DNA from: Burkholderiaceae bacterium
GTDB lineage: Bacteria; Pseudomonadota; Gammaproteobacteria; Burkholderiales; Burkholderiaceae_B
Direction of reading: 5' to 3'
Assembly (NCBI GenBank): GCA_030728985.1
Contig: JANQYI010000033.1
Span: 1 to 62,355, forward strand
DNA length: 62,355 bases
The notes beneath the pieces were generated by a model that saw only the letters and a list, made by a program, of their open reading frames with translations, had not been told where the DNA came from and searched no databases. This document shows, one piece after another, positions 48,544 to 59,033 of the stretch. Position 1 is the stretch's first letter; the number at the start of each line of letters is the position of its first letter. The position numbers and the translations under genes were made by a program.

Positions 48544-49278
48544 TTACATGTACATGCCGCCATTGACGTGCAATGTCGTGCCTGTGATGTAGCCTGCTTG
48601 AGGTGACGCCAAAAACGCCACCGCGTGCGCGATATCGCTGGCCGAACCAAGTCGTCCAAGCGGAATTTGTCCCAAGAGTGCCTTGGTTTGGTCCTCATTA
48701 AGAGCACTTGTCATATCTGTTTCTATAAAACCGGGGGCAATGCAATTGACTGTCACACCGCGGCTACCGAGCTCACGCGCTAAAGCGCGACTCATCCCGG
48801 CGACACCAGCTTTGGCGGCTGCATAGTTAGCCTGACCTGGATTGCCGCTTGAGCCCACAACCGACGTAATGTTGATGATGCGACCCCAACGGGCCTTCAT
48901 CATGCTGCGCATGACGCCTCTAGACAAACGGAAAACCGCACTGAGGTTGGTTTGCAATACGGCATCCCACTCCTCGTCTTTCATGCGCATCGATAAGTTG
49001 TCGCGTGTGATACCCGCGTTATTGACCAAAATGTGCGGACCACCCGACTCTTTGGCCAACGCATCCAACAATGCTTCGCATCCTTGCACATCCGTGACAT
49101 TGAGCACAACACCCCGGCCACCGAGAGGCTCCAGCATTTCCGTCACTCCAGCGGCGCCGGCCTCGGTCGTTGCGGTGCCAATCACGCAGGCACCACGACC
49201 CGCCAATTCGAGTGCAATCGCTCGGCCGATTCCACGGGAAGCGCCCGTGACAAGCGCGACTTTATCTTTTAGGTACAT
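48544..49278 (-). CDS. fabG: 3-oxoacyl-ACP reductase (FabG)
   Basis: Start taken at ATG 49278 ('MYLKDKVALVTGAS'), eight bases after AAGGA, giving 244 residues as in E. coli; another ATG three codons upstream sits directly on the AAGG. Cofactor motif 'VTGASRGIGRAIA', 'NNAGITRDNL' and the catalytic 'NITSVVGSSGNPGQANYAAAKAG' are present. It reduces 3-oxoacyl-ACP with NADPH. It lies between fabD and acpP in the standard fab cluster order. Confidence 0.97.
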   Translation of the reverse strand: MYLKDKVALVTGASRGIGRAIALELAGRGACVIGTATTEAGAAGVTEMLEPLGGRGVVLNVTDVQGCEALLDALAKESGGPHILVNNAGITRDNLSMRMKDEEWDAVLQTNLSAVFRLSRGVMRSMMKARWGRIINITSVVGSSGNPGQANYAAAKAGVAGMSRALARELGSRGVTVNCIAPGFIETDMTSALNEDQTKALLGQIPLGRLGSASDIAHAVAFLASPQAGYITGTTLHVNGGMYM

Positions 49279-49298
49279 GTCAGTCATCCTTGAGCTTG

Positions 49299-50237
49299 TT
49301 ATTGAGCTGTAGCCAGCACATCAAGCGCGGCCTGCATGGATTCGGGGTCTGTCACAGAAAGCGCCACCAGGTCCGGATCGATGCGCTTGACCATACCGGT
49401 CAGCACCTTGCCCGGGCCGCACTCCACCACATGAGTGATGCCTTGGCCGCGCATCGCCTGAATTATCTCCACCCAACGCACGGCATGCCAAGCTTGTCGA
49501 ACCAAGGCATCGCGAATGCCGTCGGGCTCTTGCACCATCGCGACATCGACGTTATTGATAACGGGAATCCGAGAAGTCGAGACACTCACCGCAGCGAGTG
49601 CGCCCTGAAGCACGTCGGCTGCGGGCTTGAGCAGACTTGAATGAAATGGTGCAGAGACAGGCAAAAGCATGGCACGTTTGGCGCCCGCCGCCTTGGAGGT
49701 CTGGATGGCACGCTGCACGGCCTCTGCATGACCTGCGATGACCACTTGAGAGGGTGCATTAAAGTTGACCGCCTCAACGACTTGTCCCTGCGCGGCTTCG
49801 GCGCAGGCCGCACGGACGGCATCGTCCTCAAGACCCAGTACAGCTGCCATGGCACCCGTGCCGACTGGCACGGCTGCTTGCATCGCATCGGCACGAATAC
49901 GCACCAGGCGTACCGCATCGTCCAGCGATAACGAACCGGCAGCGGTCAGCGCCGCATACTCACCAAGGCTATGACCGGCCATCAGTGAGGCCGTCGGCCC
50001 CCCTGCCGCACGCCAAGCCTCGAACATCGCAACACCCGCCGTCAACATCGCTGGCTGGGTATGGGTGGTCAGATTCAGTTGCTCAACAGGTCCCTGGGCC
50101 ATCAAAGCACCCAAGTCCTCACCCAACGCGGCAGAAGCGTCCGCGACGACTTGCATGGCGGCTGAATGCCCAGACCATGCATCCATCATTCCGACGGATT
50201 GCGAGCCTTGACCTGGAAATACGAATGCAAATTTCAT
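49299..50237 (-). CDS. fabD: Malonyl-CoA-ACP transacylase (FabD)
   Basis: A 312-residue acyltransferase that loads malonyl groups on ACP. 'VFPGQGSQSVGM' opens the protein. The nucleophile is S90 in 'AGHSLGEYAAL', and the catalytic His lies in 'SAPFHSSLL'. 'EVV.CGPGKVLTGM' near the C-terminus is typical. It follows fabH by 49 bp, a gap rich in A/T runs but without an evident terminator. Confidence 0.97.
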   Translation of the reverse strand: MKFAFVFPGQGSQSVGMMDAWSGHSAAMQVVADASAALGEDLGALMAQGPVEQLNLTTHTQPAMLTAGVAMFEAWRAAGGPTASLMAGHSLGEYAALTAAGSLSLDDAVRLVRIRADAMQAAVPVGTGAMAAVLGLEDDAVRAACAEAAQGQVVEAVNFNAPSQVVIAGHAEAVQRAIQTSKAAGAKRAMLLPVSAPFHSSLLKPAADVLQGALAAVSVSTSRIPVINNVDVAMVQEPDGIRDALVRQAWHAVRWVEIIQAMRGQGITHVVECGPGKVLTGMVKRIDPDLVALSVTDPESMQAALDVLATAQ

Positions 50238-50286
50238 GATGTCGCAGAGTAAAAAAATTAAAAAAAACCTAGAAAGCTAAACCTTA

Positions 50287-51273
50287 CTACATACGCAATA
50301 GCACCGAACCCCAGGTGAACCCGCCCCCGACACCCTGCATCAACACCAGCTGACCAGGCTGGATACGACCATCGCGACGGGCGACGTCAAACGCAAGGGG
50401 AATGCTTGCTGCCGAGGTATTTGCGTGCTGATCGACGGTGATAATCACCTTTTCGACGGGGATGTCTAATTTTTTGGCTAAAAAAGTCAGAATTCGGAGG
50501 TTCGCTTGATGGGGAATCAGCCAATCGATATCCGCGAGCGCGACGCCGGACTTTTCCGTAACGGAACGCGCTGAGCGGTCCAGTACCGTGACCGCCTGTT
50601 TAAAAACCGCCTGCCCGTCCATGCGCAAAAAGGGATCGCCCGTCACTTGACCAAAAGCGACATTACCCGCCGCACAGAGAATATTCATCTGGCTGCCATC
50701 GGCGTGGAGTTCGGCCTCCATAATGCCAGGCGCATCGCTGGCCTTGAGGACGACCGCACCCGCGCCATCACCAAACAAGACACAAGTGGAACGATCGCTC
50801 CAGTCAAGAATGCCAGAGAACACCTCAGCACCAATGACCAAGACACAACGCGCGCGCCCTGCACGGATAAAACTATCCGCTGTCGTCAAACCGTAAACAA
50901 AACCACTGCAAACGGCCTGAACATCAAAGGCGGCAGCGCCTTTATTGCCAAGATTCGCCTGGACTAGACAGGCAGTACTTGGAAACACAAAATCCGGTGT
51001 CGATGTGGCCACAATAATCAGATCGACCTCGTTGGCCGTCACACCCGCGTCTTGGAGCGCGAGGCGGGCGGCTTCAGTCGCCAGCGCGCTGGTCGTCACC
51101 CCCTTATCCGCCAGATAACGCTGACGTATGCCGGTCCGCTCGGTGATCCATTGGTCTGACGTTTCGATCTGACGCGTTGCAAGCTCCAAAGCCAAATCAT
51201 TATTGCTGACCACCCGCGGGGGTAAGCATCCGCCGGAGCCAACGATGCGCGCGAAAGGCATGACCTGGGTCAT
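50287..51273 (-). CDS. fabH: 3-oxoacyl-ACP synthase III (FabH)
   Basis: A 328-residue condensing enzyme that starts fatty acid synthesis from acetyl-CoA and malonyl-ACP. C122 in '[11 protein letters not shown]', His in '[11 protein letters not shown]' and Asn in '[11 protein letters not shown]' form the triad. Its ATG overlaps the plsX stop (ATGA). The plsX-fabH-fabD-fabG-acpP-fabF order is conserved in Proteobacteria. Confidence 0.97.
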   Translation of the reverse strand: MTQVMPFARIVGSGGCLPPRVVSNNDLALELATRQIETSDQWITERTGIRQRYLADKGVTTSALATEAARLALQDAGVTANEVDLIIVATSTPDFVFPSTACLVQANLGNKGAAAFDVQAVCSGFVYGLTTADSFIRAGRARCVLVIGAEVFSGILDWSDRSTCVLFGDGAGAVVLKASDAPGIMEAELHADGSQMNILCAAGNVAFGQVTGDPFLRMDGQAVFKQAVTVLDRSARSVTEKSGVALADIDWLIPHQANLRILTFLAKKLDIPVEKVIITVDQHANTSAASIPLAFDVARRDGRIQPGQLVLMQGVGGGFTWGSVLLRM

Positions 51274-52343
51274 TCGGTGTCTCCAGATTGAGTCGAAGAC
51301 ACCGCTTCGACTTGTGAGTGTGTCAGTTGAGCGATGGCCTCAGCGGTGCGCGTGAGTAACCCCGTACTGACGGCCTCGCGAGCCCGCTCAAGGGCGCAGC
51401 CAAAAGCAAAGGCATCTGCTGAGCCATGGCTCTTGATCACGACCCCGCGCAGACCAAGCAAGGCCGCGCCATTGTATTGACGATTGTCGACGCGACGTCG
51501 AAATCTGGACAACACAGGTAAGGCGATCAGCCCCAACAATTTAGTAAAAATATTGCGACTGAATTCTTCTCGTACCATGACAGACATCATGCGCGCCACG
51601 CCCTCGGCGGACTTGAGAGCAACATTACCCACAAAGCCATCGCAAACAACCACGTCAACGGTCCCTTTAAAAATGTCATTGCCTTCGACGTTACCGTAAA
51701 AGTTCAGTGAACTCTCTCTGAGTAATTCGCCGGCTTGCTTGACAATATCGTTGCCTTTGATGGCCTCTTCGCCGATATTGAGCAAACCCACCGAAGGAGC
51801 ATGGCTAGGGTCTCCCGCTTGCGCGAGTGCCGTGCCCATAATGGCAAACTGCAACAGATGCTCAGGCGTGCAATCAACGTTCGCGCCCAAATCCAACATC
51901 GTGGTCGCGCCCCCTTTTTGATTGGGCAAGGCAGAGGCAATCGCTGGGCGGTCAATGCCAAACAATGTTTTGAGCACATAGCGCGAAATCGCCATCCACG
52001 CTCCCGTATTCCCTGCAGAGATACAGGCATCGGCGAGGCCATCTTTGACCGCTTGCGCGGCAACTCGCATCGAGGAATCTTTTTTTCGACGCAGAGCGAC
52101 CTCAACAGGGTCGTCCATAGTCACCACCTCGGAGGCCGGCAAAATCGTGTAGCGCTCAGGTGAAATGTCCGGATAACGCTTGGCACACGCAGCAACGGCC
52201 TGCTCGATTTGCTCGGACAGGCCGACTAAAAGTATGTGCGTATCAGGAAAGCGCTGCGCAAAGGCAAACGCAGCCGGGACGGTGACGGGAATACCCTCGT
52301 CACCACCCATGCAGTCTATCGCGATGCGAATTACGGTAGCCAC
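51270..52343 (-). CDS. plsX: Phosphate acyltransferase PlsX
   Basis: A 357-residue enzyme that converts acyl-ACP to acyl-phosphate for phospholipid synthesis. '[21 protein letters not shown]' is the conserved start; the codon used is GTG at 52343, without a strong ribosome site. '[13 protein letters not shown]' and '[17 protein letters not shown]' are diagnostic. It follows rpmF by 66 bp and overlaps fabH. Confidence 0.96.
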   Translation of the reverse strand: MATVIRIAIDCMGGDEGIPVTVPAAFAFAQRFPDTHILLVGLSEQIEQAVAACAKRYPDISPERYTILPASEVVTMDDPVEVALRRKKDSSMRVAAQAVKDGLADACISAGNTGAWMAISRYVLKTLFGIDRPAIASALPNQKGGATTMLDLGANVDCTPEHLLQFAIMGTALAQAGDPSHAPSVGLLNIGEEAIKGNDIVKQAGELLRESSLNFYGNVEGNDIFKGTVDVVVCDGFVGNVALKSAEGVARMMSVMVREEFSRNIFTKLLGLIALPVLSRFRRRVDNRQYNGAALLGLRGVVIKSHGSADAFAFGCALERAREAVSTGLLTRTAEAIAQLTHSQVEAVSSTQSGDTE

Positions 52344-52409
52344 GTGATGATGGTGCGCAGCACGTTTGAATAAGACACGCTTAGACGAGGTAAGCCCGTC
52401 AACCGCGTA

Positions 52410-52592
52410 TTATTCGTCGGTCTTGGTCTTGAGAACCTTGCGGCCACGGTAAAAGCCTGTGGGGCTGATGTGGTGGCGCAGATGTTGCTCTCCCGTATTT
52501 GGCTCGATCGCCGTTGGGGGATTAACCAGAAAGTCGTGCGAGCGGTGCATACCGCGCTTGGACGGGGATTTTTTGTTTTGCTGAACAGCCAT
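52410..52592 (-). CDS. rpmF: 50S ribosomal protein L32
   Basis: A 60-residue basic protein beginning '[20 protein letters not shown]', as L32 does, with '[14 protein letters not shown]' near the end. It has no zinc-ribbon cysteines, so it is the zinc-independent form. CAGGAG precedes the ATG. It lies between the DUF177 gene and plsX, the usual order. Confidence 0.97.
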   Translation of the reverse strand: MAVQQNKKSPSKRGMHRSHDFLVNPPTAIEPNTGEQHLRHHISPTGFYRGRKVLKTKTDE

Positions 52593-52641
52593 GACAACTC
52601 CTGTGGATTGGCGAATTGTACGCCAACCGTCTTGATAACAA

Positions 52642-53241
52642 CTACTGACCCTTGGTTTTGAGCTGACTCAACACCGCAAAGGGCGAGAGGGGCTCCTCCC
52701 TACCGGCCTGCTCTTCTGCTTGCGCGTCTAGATCAAGCGTTTCCGGACACGCTTCGTGTCGCGGCACATAGGGTACTTCTAAAATTAACTCATCCTCAAC
52801 CAGAGCGCACAAGTCAAACTTGGGCGATCCAACGATTTTTTCGGGCTGACCTAAATCCTCCTCGTCGATCTCATCATCGCCAAGATCCGACTCACGCCGC
52901 ACCAATTCAAAAACAGTTTGCCGATCAACCGGCAACACGAGCGCCCCTAAACAACGCTGACACTCGAGTACTAAATTTGCCTGAACAAGAACCACAAGTT
53001 GCGACTTGTCGTCTTTTGTTCGTCTGCCTTCGATTTCAACCCTAACCACACCAGGTACGGTCGGCGCGGACTCAAGAACAGTCAGCTCGGCGACCGGCTG
53101 CTCAGGCAACCCTTCGAGCAAACGCTCTAAGCGATGCACACTAAAAACACCTGTTGATACCTGCCCTCGTCGCGCAAAATCAAACGCATCTACGATCGGC
53201 GGGGGACTAAACCTGTATGTGGCGTTGGAATCTTCTGACAA
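52642..53241 (-). CDS. yceD: DUF177 / YceD-family protein
   Basis: About 199 residues if translation starts at TTG 53241 ('[11 protein letters not shown]', after GGCAGG); the frame is open to 53316 but would overlap the divergent maf leader. The DUF177 pattern shows in '[16 protein letters not shown]', with its Cys pair, and '[21 protein letters not shown]'. YceD proteins occur with rpmF across bacteria and plants and are linked to 23S rRNA accumulation. It ends 50 bp before the rpmF start, with which it is probably co-transcribed. Confidence 0.85.
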   Translation of the reverse strand: MSEDSNATYRFSPPPIVDAFDFARRGQVSTGVFSVHRLERLLEGLPEQPVAELTVLESAPTVPGVVRVEIEGRRTKDDKSQLVVLVQANLVLECQRCLGALVLPVDRQTVFELVRRESDLGDDEIDEEDLGQPEKIVGSPKFDLCALVEDELILEVPYVPRHEACPETLDLDAQAEEQAGREEPLSPFAVLSQLKTKGQ

Positions 53242-53362
53242 AATGGCCTGCCTATAAGTGCATACCAATGCGCTCGTGAAAGCACAAACGTACAGTCTGC
53301 AACAAAAGAGCAACAAAGCGAGAGATAATAGCTTGTTTTCACCCGTATCGTCAATTTCAAAC

Positions 53363-54010
53363 GTGGCTCAAATCACATTGACACACCCACTGATCCTAGC
53401 CTCTAGCTCTCCTTATCGGCGCGAGCTTCTGTCTAGACTAAAAATTCCTTTTATTACGATTCCACCCAATGTGGATGAAACGCCATTGCCAAGCGAGCCG
53501 CCTCGCGCGCTAGCGCTTCGTCTTGCGCAAACCAAAGCCCAAGTGATCGCAGCCCAGTACCCAGGACATATTGTCATTGGTGCCGATCAGGCGGCTGCTT
53601 TGCATGGCGAACCCTTAGGCAAGCCTGGCGACCACACCAATGCGCAGCGTCAGCTCAGAGCGCTTTCTGGACAAACGGTGATTTTTCACAGCGCGATGTG
53701 CGTGGCGAGAGACCAACAAATTCACACCCTCGATGTGCCAACAACCTGCGTTTTTCGGACATTGTCTGAGGCGGCAATCGACAGATACCTCCACATTGAT
53801 ACGCCTTACGACACCGCCGGCAGCGCGAAAGCCGAGTCCCTTGGGATCGCACTCATGCAAAGCATGGAAAGCGCGGATCCCACTTCGATCATAGGTTTGC
53901 CCCTGATTGCCCTGACTCGCGTGCTCACAGAGTTTGGGCTCGACCCCCTTGAGCATGCCCGCCTGACACCTCCCACTTCATTTTTAAAGAACAATGATGT
54001 CGAATCCTAA
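53363..54010 (+). CDS. maf: Maf-family nucleotide pyrophosphatase
   Basis: The fold begins with 'LILASSSPYRRELLSRL', diagnostic for Maf. The start is uncertain: GTG 53363 gives 215 residues, near the family length, while the frame is open back to GTG 53258. 'NVDETPLPSEPPRALALRLA', 'VIGADQAA' and 'YDTAGSAKAESLG' complete the motifs. Maf proteins hydrolyse modified or canonical NTPs (dTTP, UTP, m7GTP in the YceF group). It is divergent from the DUF177-rpmF unit and overlaps the next gene by 17 bp. Confidence 0.9.
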   Translation: MAQITLTHPLILASSSPYRRELLSRLKIPFITIPPNVDETPLPSEPPRALALRLAQTKAQVIAAQYPGHIVIGADQAAALHGEPLGKPGDHTNAQRQLRALSGQTVIFHSAMCVARDQQIHTLDVPTTCVFRTLSEAAIDRYLHIDTPYDTAGSAKAESLGIALMQSMESADPTSIIGLPLIALTRVLTEFGLDPLEHARLTPPTSFLKNNDVES

Positions 54011-54749
54011 CTCCAACGCTGCATCCTTGAGCCAGAGTGGAACGGGTACGCTACATCTGATTCCCGTCGCCCTAGGCGAGGCGCCGATTGATCAATGGCT
54101 TCCTACGCAAGCACAAGCTCGGGCGGGAAGCCTCAAGATTTATATTGTCGAAAGCGCCAAAGTCGCTCGCGCTTTTTTAAAGCTCACGCCGTTGACTCAT
54201 CCATTGCAAGACATCCTCATGCATGAACTCAATGCACGAGTCGAAGATGCTACTGTCGAGCAGTGGCTTGCGCCGCTCAAAGCAGGTCAGGACATCGGCT
54301 TGGTTTCCGATGCGGGCTGTCCTGCCGTCGCCGATCCTGGCGCCCGCGCGGTCGCTCTCGCGCACCGGTGGGGTATCCCTGTTAAACCTTGGGTCGGTCC
54401 TTCTTCAATATTGCTAGGACTCATGGCGAGTGGATTGGACGGACAACGTTTCGCTTTTCATGGTTACGCACCTGTGGAGCCCGCTGAGCGCGCCCGACAA
54501 CTCAAAGTTTGGGAGCAAATTTCTTCCAAACAAAAACAATCTCAACTCTTCATCGAAACGCCCTACCGCAATCAGGCGATGTTCGCGAGCCTGCTTGAAC
54601 ACCTCAAAGGCAACACCCGCTTATGCATCGCCCGCTCGGTCACAACCCAAGACGAATGGATTCGGACCCTGAGCATCGCGCAATGGAAAACCCAGCCAAG
54701 CCCCGCCCTCGATAAACACCCGACGCTTTTTATCGTTCAGGCCGCATAA
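53994..54749 (+). CDS. SAM-dependent methyltransferase, RsmI/tetrapyrrole-methylase fold
   Basis: A 251-residue protein with the tetrapyrrole methylase fold as in RsmI (16S rRNA C1402 2'-O-methyltransferase). 'LVSDAGCPAVADPGARAVALAHR' and 'VKPWVGPSSILLGLMASGLDGQRFAFHGYAP' match. It lacks the usual GTLYVVATPIGN-type N-terminus (here 'GTLHLIPVALGEAPIDQWLP') and the RsmI C-terminal domain, so it belongs to a distinct short subgroup whose target is unknown. It overlaps maf and shares one base with the amidase start. Confidence 0.85.
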   Translation: MMSNPNSNAASLSQSGTGTLHLIPVALGEAPIDQWLPTQAQARAGSLKIYIVESAKVARAFLKLTPLTHPLQDILMHELNARVEDATVEQWLAPLKAGQDIGLVSDAGCPAVADPGARAVALAHRWGIPVKPWVGPSSILLGLMASGLDGQRFAFHGYAPVEPAERARQLKVWEQISSKQKQSQLFIETPYRNQAMFASLLEHLKGNTRLCIARSVTTQDEWIRTLSIAQWKTQPSPALDKHPTLFIVQAA

Positions 54750-55597
54750 TGCATACGTTGAGCTCTTACGCACCTTTTTCATCGCGTCTTTTTTATCAAC
54801 GCCTGTGCCTCTGCCTGTTTGCAATCATCTTGTCAGGCTGCGCGTCTCAGGTCGGCGGCCCCTACCGCTTCGACGACTCGATGAAGTCGCGCGGCCAAAG
54901 TGGTCGCATCGATGTGATCGTGTTGCACTACACCGCATCGACCAAACCCAGCGCGCTTATGACACTCACCAATCGAGATGTGAGTGCGCACTATGTCGTG
55001 ACCGACGACAAGCCGCCGATCGTTTACCGTCTGGTCAATGAGGACAAGAGTGCTTGGCATGCTGGCGACAGCAGCTGGTATGGAAAAACCTTTCTGAACC
55101 AACGCTCCATTGGCATCGAGATTGTGCACCCAGGCTGGACGCGCAATAGCCATGGAGACAAAGGCATCCCCTATACAGACACACAGATCGCCGCGGTCAT
55201 CGCGCTCACAAAAGAGGTTGCCCAACGCCACAAGATCGCACCTGAAAATATTGTCGGACACAGTGATGTCGCACCGATGCGCAAAATTGATCCTGGGCCG
55301 TCCTTTCCCTGGAAAAAGCTCGCACAAGCGGGCGTCGGGCGTTGGTTCGACGAGGCCGCTGCGGCTAAATATGAAGCCAACTTTACTCGCACAGGCTATC
55401 CAGACGCCGGATGGTTTCAGCAGCAGCTCAGGCGGGTGGGCTATCAGGTGCCGGAGTCCAGATATTTCGATGCCGGGACCTTGGCGGCCATTGGCGCCTT
55501 TCAAATGCACTATCGGCCAGATCGCGTGACCAGCCGTCCAGACCCGCAAACGGCGGCTCGCCTGATGGCCCTGCCGACGACAGGCTCAGGCCTATAG
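54749..55597 (+). CDS. amiD: N-acetylmuramoyl-L-alanine amidase, AmiD-type lipoprotein
   Basis: A 282-residue amidase_2 (AmpD-fold) zinc enzyme that cleaves muramyl-L-Ala bonds. The lipobox 'IILSGC' (C31) makes it a probable outer-membrane lipoprotein, as AmiD. Zinc ligands include H60 in 'VIVLHYTAS' and the His of 'NIVGHSDVAP'; 'RKIDPGPSFPW' follows. A C-terminal peptidoglycan-binding domain lies near 205-275. Its ATG overlaps the preceding TAA, so the maf-methyltransferase-amiD set is one unit. Confidence 0.93.
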   Translation: MHTLSSYAPFSSRLFYQRLCLCLFAIILSGCASQVGGPYRFDDSMKSRGQSGRIDVIVLHYTASTKPSALMTLTNRDVSAHYVVTDDKPPIVYRLVNEDKSAWHAGDSSWYGKTFLNQRSIGIEIVHPGWTRNSHGDKGIPYTDTQIAAVIALTKEVAQRHKIAPENIVGHSDVAPMRKIDPGPSFPWKKLAQAGVGRWFDEAAAAKYEANFTRTGYPDAGWFQQQLRRVGYQVPESRYFDAGTLAAIGAFQMHYRPDRVTSRPDPQTAARLMALPTTGSGL

Positions 55598-55638
55598 ATA
55601 TCCCTGCACCCTAAGGCGCGCTCTCACGATCACAAGCG

Positions 55639-56259
55639 TTAAAGACGGGCTTTGAACCAAGCCCTCCACACGCGCCAAGCCAATAAGAACGCCAAGACCG
55701 CCGCATAGATCAAGACCGTATCGAAATCGTTTTTGCCTTGTTTGTGCCACCAATAATGCAAGATCGCCAACAAACCGATCAAATAAATCGAACGATGCAA
55801 AAGCTGCCACCTTTTACCTAAGCGACGCATCCAGCCCTGGGTGGAAGTGATGGCCAACAGTGTCATAGTCAAAAATGCCGCGGCTCCCACCAAGATAAAC
55901 GGGCGTTTCCAGATATCAGAAATCATGGGCAGCAACTCAAAACTCTGGTCCCACCCCGCCCATGACAGGGCATGCAGCGTGGCATAAAAAAAAGTGAAGA
56001 GTCCGCACATTCGCCGCCAACGCAGAAGCGCCGGCTGTTTCAGCCATTGACGCAAAGGGGAGATGGATAACGTTACCAGCAAGCACACCAGGGTCCAGGT
56101 TCCAGACGACCGCGTCAAGAACTCAACCGGGTTCGCTGTCAAGTCGTCTTGATACCCAAGCATCACCCATCTAAGTAGTGGATAAAGCCCTGCAATGAAG
56201 AGCAGGGGTTTGGCACGATCAAACGTCTTGACTGAGAGTGCCTGCACGCCCTGACTCAA
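55639..56259 (-). CDS. msrQ: MsrQ, haem-binding membrane subunit of methionine sulfoxide reductase
   Basis: A 206-residue inner-membrane protein with about six helices and conserved His in '[10 protein letters not shown]' and '[19 protein letters not shown]'. MsrQ passes electrons from the quinone pool or flavin reductase to MsrP. The gene overlaps msrP by four bases. This periplasmic system repairs oxidised methionines in envelope proteins. Confidence 0.93.
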   Translation of the reverse strand: MSQGVQALSVKTFDRAKPLLFIAGLYPLLRWVMLGYQDDLTANPVEFLTRSSGTWTLVCLLVTLSISPLRQWLKQPALLRWRRMCGLFTFFYATLHALSWAGWDQSFELLPMISDIWKRPFILVGAAAFLTMTLLAITSTQGWMRRLGKRWQLLHRSIYLIGLLAILHYWWHKQGKNDFDTVLIYAAVLAFLLAWRVWRAWFKARL

Positions 56260-57230
56260 TAGTTTTTGCGCAAGTCCAAGCCCGCATAAAGCGACCCTAC
56301 TTCGTTGGCATAGCCATTGAGCATCAGTGTTTTACGCTTGGGTGTAAACAGACCGTCTTCGCCGATGCGTCGCTCGGTCGCCTGGCTCCAACGTGGGTGA
56401 GAGACTTCGGGATTGACGTTGGAATAAAAGCCGTATTCGGAGGGTTGCGACTGCTCCCAACTTCCAACCGGTTGCTTTTCAAGTAAGCGAATCGTGACAA
56501 TCGACTTGACGGACTTAAAGCCGTATTTCCAGGGCACGACCATACGTACCGGCGCGCCATTTTGATTGGGCAAGACTTTTCCGTACATACCCACCACCAA
56601 CATGGTCAAAGGATGCATCGCCTCATCGATCCTCAAACCATCGCGATAGGGCCAGTCAATCGAACTTGTGCGCAAACCCGGCATATTTTTAGGTTGCATG
56701 TCCGTAACGAACTCTACAAACTTCGCGTTGCTGTTAGGCTGAACTTGCTTGATGAGCTCGGACATCGAATAACCGACCCAAGGAATCGCCATCGACCAGC
56801 CTTCGACGCAGCGCATACGGTAAGCACGGTCTTCGAGCGGCGCAAGCTTGAGCAAGTCATCCAGATCGAAGGTTTTAGGGGCCGCACACTCTCCCTCAAC
56901 CCGCAATTTCCAAGGAGTGGTCTGCATTTTGTGCGCATATTTGACCGGATCACCTTTGTCCATGCCAAACTCAAAGAAATTGTTATAACTCGTCGCGTCT
57001 TTTTCTGGGGTGAGAGGCTCCATCAAGACAAATTGAGTTGAGCGCTTTGCGTCAAGCTTCGCCTTGTTCGCGGCTGAACTTAGCTGGGGCAAGCCTGCGA
57101 GCGTGCCGGCGGCAAAGGTCGCACCAGCCGCTTTCATCCAGTAACGTCGACTTTCCCAGACCTCTTCGGGAGTGATTTCACTGGCGCGTATACGTGGGTA
57201 ACGATAGACAGGCATCTGGAACTCCGACAA
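56256..57230 (-). CDS. msrP: MsrP, periplasmic molybdoenzyme methionine sulfoxide reductase
   Basis: A 324-residue catalytic subunit. The Tat signal is '[16 protein letters not shown]' (RR at 28-29). The molybdopterin-binding core has C141 in '[15 protein letters not shown]', the Mo ligand, and '[14 protein letters not shown]' with '[18 protein letters not shown]'. It reduces protein-bound methionine sulfoxide in the periplasm. It comes directly before msrQ. Confidence 0.95.
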   Translation of the reverse strand: MSEFQMPVYRYPRIRASEITPEEVWESRRYWMKAAGATFAAGTLAGLPQLSSAANKAKLDAKRSTQFVLMEPLTPEKDATSYNNFFEFGMDKGDPVKYAHKMQTTPWKLRVEGECAAPKTFDLDDLLKLAPLEDRAYRMRCVEGWSMAIPWVGYSMSELIKQVQPNSNAKFVEFVTDMQPKNMPGLRTSSIDWPYRDGLRIDEAMHPLTMLVVGMYGKVLPNQNGAPVRMVVPWKYGFKSVKSIVTIRLLEKQPVGSWEQSQPSEYGFYSNVNPEVSHPRWSQATERRIGEDGLFTPKRKTLMLNGYANEVGSLYAGLDLRKNY

Positions 57231-57317
57231 GGGAAATGATTCGAAGATTGAAACACACTTCAGCAGCGAGAAACACCTATTGAAAGTGGGTTTAACAATT
57301 CTACAGCGTACCGACGG

Positions 57318-57980
57318 TCACGCTGAGGCAATACGTTCGCGCAGCCACTGGTGCAAACTCGACACATCTGAAGCGATCGTATGGTGAGGGCATGCCCTCA
57401 GCTCCTCTTCGGGATGGGCGCCATAAGCGACCCCAATGCCGTGCACGCCTGCATTGGCCGCCATCGTTAAATCGTGCGACGTGTCGCCAACCATCACCAT
57501 GCGCTCGGGCTCAACCATGAGCTCATCGATGAGTTCGAGCAACATGCCGGGGTGTGGTTTGCCAAACGTCTCGTCGGCAGTGCGTGTGGCCGCAAACGCG
57601 CTGTGCAGAGATGTCGCCGCAAGCGCGCGATTTAACCCCACCCGGCTTTTACCCGTGGCGACCGCAAGCGTCGCACCCGCGGCCTGCAAATCGCTGAGCA
57701 TCTCCGGCACACCGTCGAAAAGCTTCAGCTGCGTGTCTTTGGCAAGATAATGATAGCGATAACGCTCGAGAAACAACGGTTCCATCGAAGGCTTCAAATC
57801 CGGCACCGCGCGGCGCAAAGCGGGTTCGAGTGACAAACCAATCACCCAAGCCGCCTCCGCGGCGCTTGGCACCCGTAGCTCAAGATCCCGACACGCGCCC
57901 TGAATCGCCACCACAATGCTGTGCGTCGAGTCCATGAGGGTGCCATCCCAGTCGAACACAATCACCGAATAGGGTTTCAT
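57318..57980 (-). CDS. HAD-IA family hydrolase, phosphoglycolate-phosphatase-like
   Basis: A 220-residue phosphatase. Nucleophile D10 lies in 'VFDWDGTLMDS', with motif II 'AVATGKSRVGL', Lys in 'FGKPHPGM' and motif IV 'MVMVGDTSHDLTMAANAG'. The cap domain is of the Gph type. The substrate is probably a small phosphoester; phosphoglycolate is a guess. It overlaps rluC by four bases, a pairing seen in other Betaproteobacteria and Gammaproteobacteria. Confidence 0.92.
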   Translation of the reverse strand: MKPYSVIVFDWDGTLMDSTHSIVVAIQGACRDLELRVPSAAEAAWVIGLSLEPALRRAVPDLKPSMEPLFLERYRYHYLAKDTQLKLFDGVPEMLSDLQAAGATLAVATGKSRVGLNRALAATSLHSAFAATRTADETFGKPHPGMLLELIDELMVEPERMVMVGDTSHDLTMAANAGVHGIGVAYGAHPEEELRACPHHTIASDVSSLHQWLRERIASA

Positions 57981-58951
57981 CGCGCCTCCAGTTTTTGGAG
58001 GATTTTTTCACAACTCGAAGGTAAAGGTGCTTCGAGCACCATGGGCTCTTGGCTTAAAGGATGAGGCATTTCAAGCCGGCAAGCATGCAAAAACATTCTG
58101 GTGAACCCTAGTTTGCTAAAAATTGCGCGCGTCTCATCGCGCCCGTATTTATCATCGCCCACGATCGGAAATCCACTGGAGGCGAGATGTACCCGTATCT
58201 GATGCGTCCTTCCGGTCCGTAATTCGGCGTCAACCAGACTATAGCCATTGAAACGACGCTCTGCACTGACGATCGTATGAGCGACCTGCCCTTCGGCCTC
58301 GACTTTGACGCGACGCTCGCCCGTTTGAGTGGTCCACTTAAGTAAAGGCAAACGGATATGTTGACGCGCATTGACCCAGTCACCCTCCACCAGTGCTAAG
58401 TAATGCTTTCTTCCGCCGCCTGTCCGGAACATCTCGTGTAGAGATAACAAAACATTTCTTTTTTTGGCAATTAATAATAGGCCAGAAGTATCTCGATCCA
58501 AGCGATGCGCAAGCTCTAGAAACTTGGCTTCAGGCCGAGCCGCCCGCAAAGCCTCGATCACGCCAAATGACACGCCGCTGCCGCCATGCACGGCGGTCCC
58601 CGCAGGTTTATCGATCACCAGCAGACCTTCGTCTTCGAACACGACAGGAAACTCAGTGCCCGGAACCGATCTTTTCTCGTCAGGTGCAGGCAGGCGCATC
58701 GGGGGCACGCGGACGAGATCTCCAAGCTTGAGTCGGTCATCTGGCGAAACTCGCCCTTTGTTGACCCGCACCTCCCCGCCCCTGACTGCTTTGTAAATAT
58801 GACTTTTGGGCACGCCTTTGCACAACCGCATTAGAAAGTTATCCAGCCGCTGGCCATCATGCTCTTCGGTGACCTCGATCATCCGAACAACTGGGGGAGG
58901 CGCAACTGGAGAAGCTACATTTTTAGGGGGTGCTATAGAATCTTTGCGCAT
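57977..58951 (-). CDS. rluC: 23S rRNA pseudouridine synthase RluC
   Basis: Start taken at ATG 58951 ('MRKDSIAPPK'), giving 324 residues; a TTG at 58978 is the alternative. An N-terminal S4 domain (about 25-86) precedes the catalytic domain with D152 in 'HRLDRDTSGLLL'. 'TGRTHQIRVHLASSGFPIVGDDKYG' is in family pattern, seen as 'RTGRTHQIRVH'. It modifies U955/2504/2580 in E. coli. It is divergent from rne, the arrangement found in E. coli as well. Confidence 0.95.
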   Translation of the reverse strand: MRKDSIAPPKNVASPVAPPPVVRMIEVTEEHDGQRLDNFLMRLCKGVPKSHIYKAVRGGEVRVNKGRVSPDDRLKLGDLVRVPPMRLPAPDEKRSVPGTEFPVVFEDEGLLVIDKPAGTAVHGGSGVSFGVIEALRAARPEAKFLELAHRLDRDTSGLLLIAKKRNVLLSLHEMFRTGGGRKHYLALVEGDWVNARQHIRLPLLKWTTQTGERRVKVEAEGQVAHTIVSAERRFNGYSLVDAELRTGRTHQIRVHLASSGFPIVGDDKYGRDETRAIFSKLGFTRMFLHACRLEMPHPLSQEPMVLEAPLPSSCEKILQKLEAR

Positions 58952-59001
58952 CAGCAAAAGCGGCTTATAATCAGCCAAGCCTGAAAAGGGTTAAGAAAGC
59001 C

Positions 59002-59033
59002 GGGTTGTAAAGCCTCTTAGGATTACAAAACCC
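59002..59033. repeat. Inverted repeat in rluC-rne gap
   Basis: GGGTTGTAA and TTACAAAACCC pair with a two-base bulge around a 12-base loop. It lies 51 bp before the rluC start and could be an operator or leader structure for either divergent gene. Confidence 0.3.
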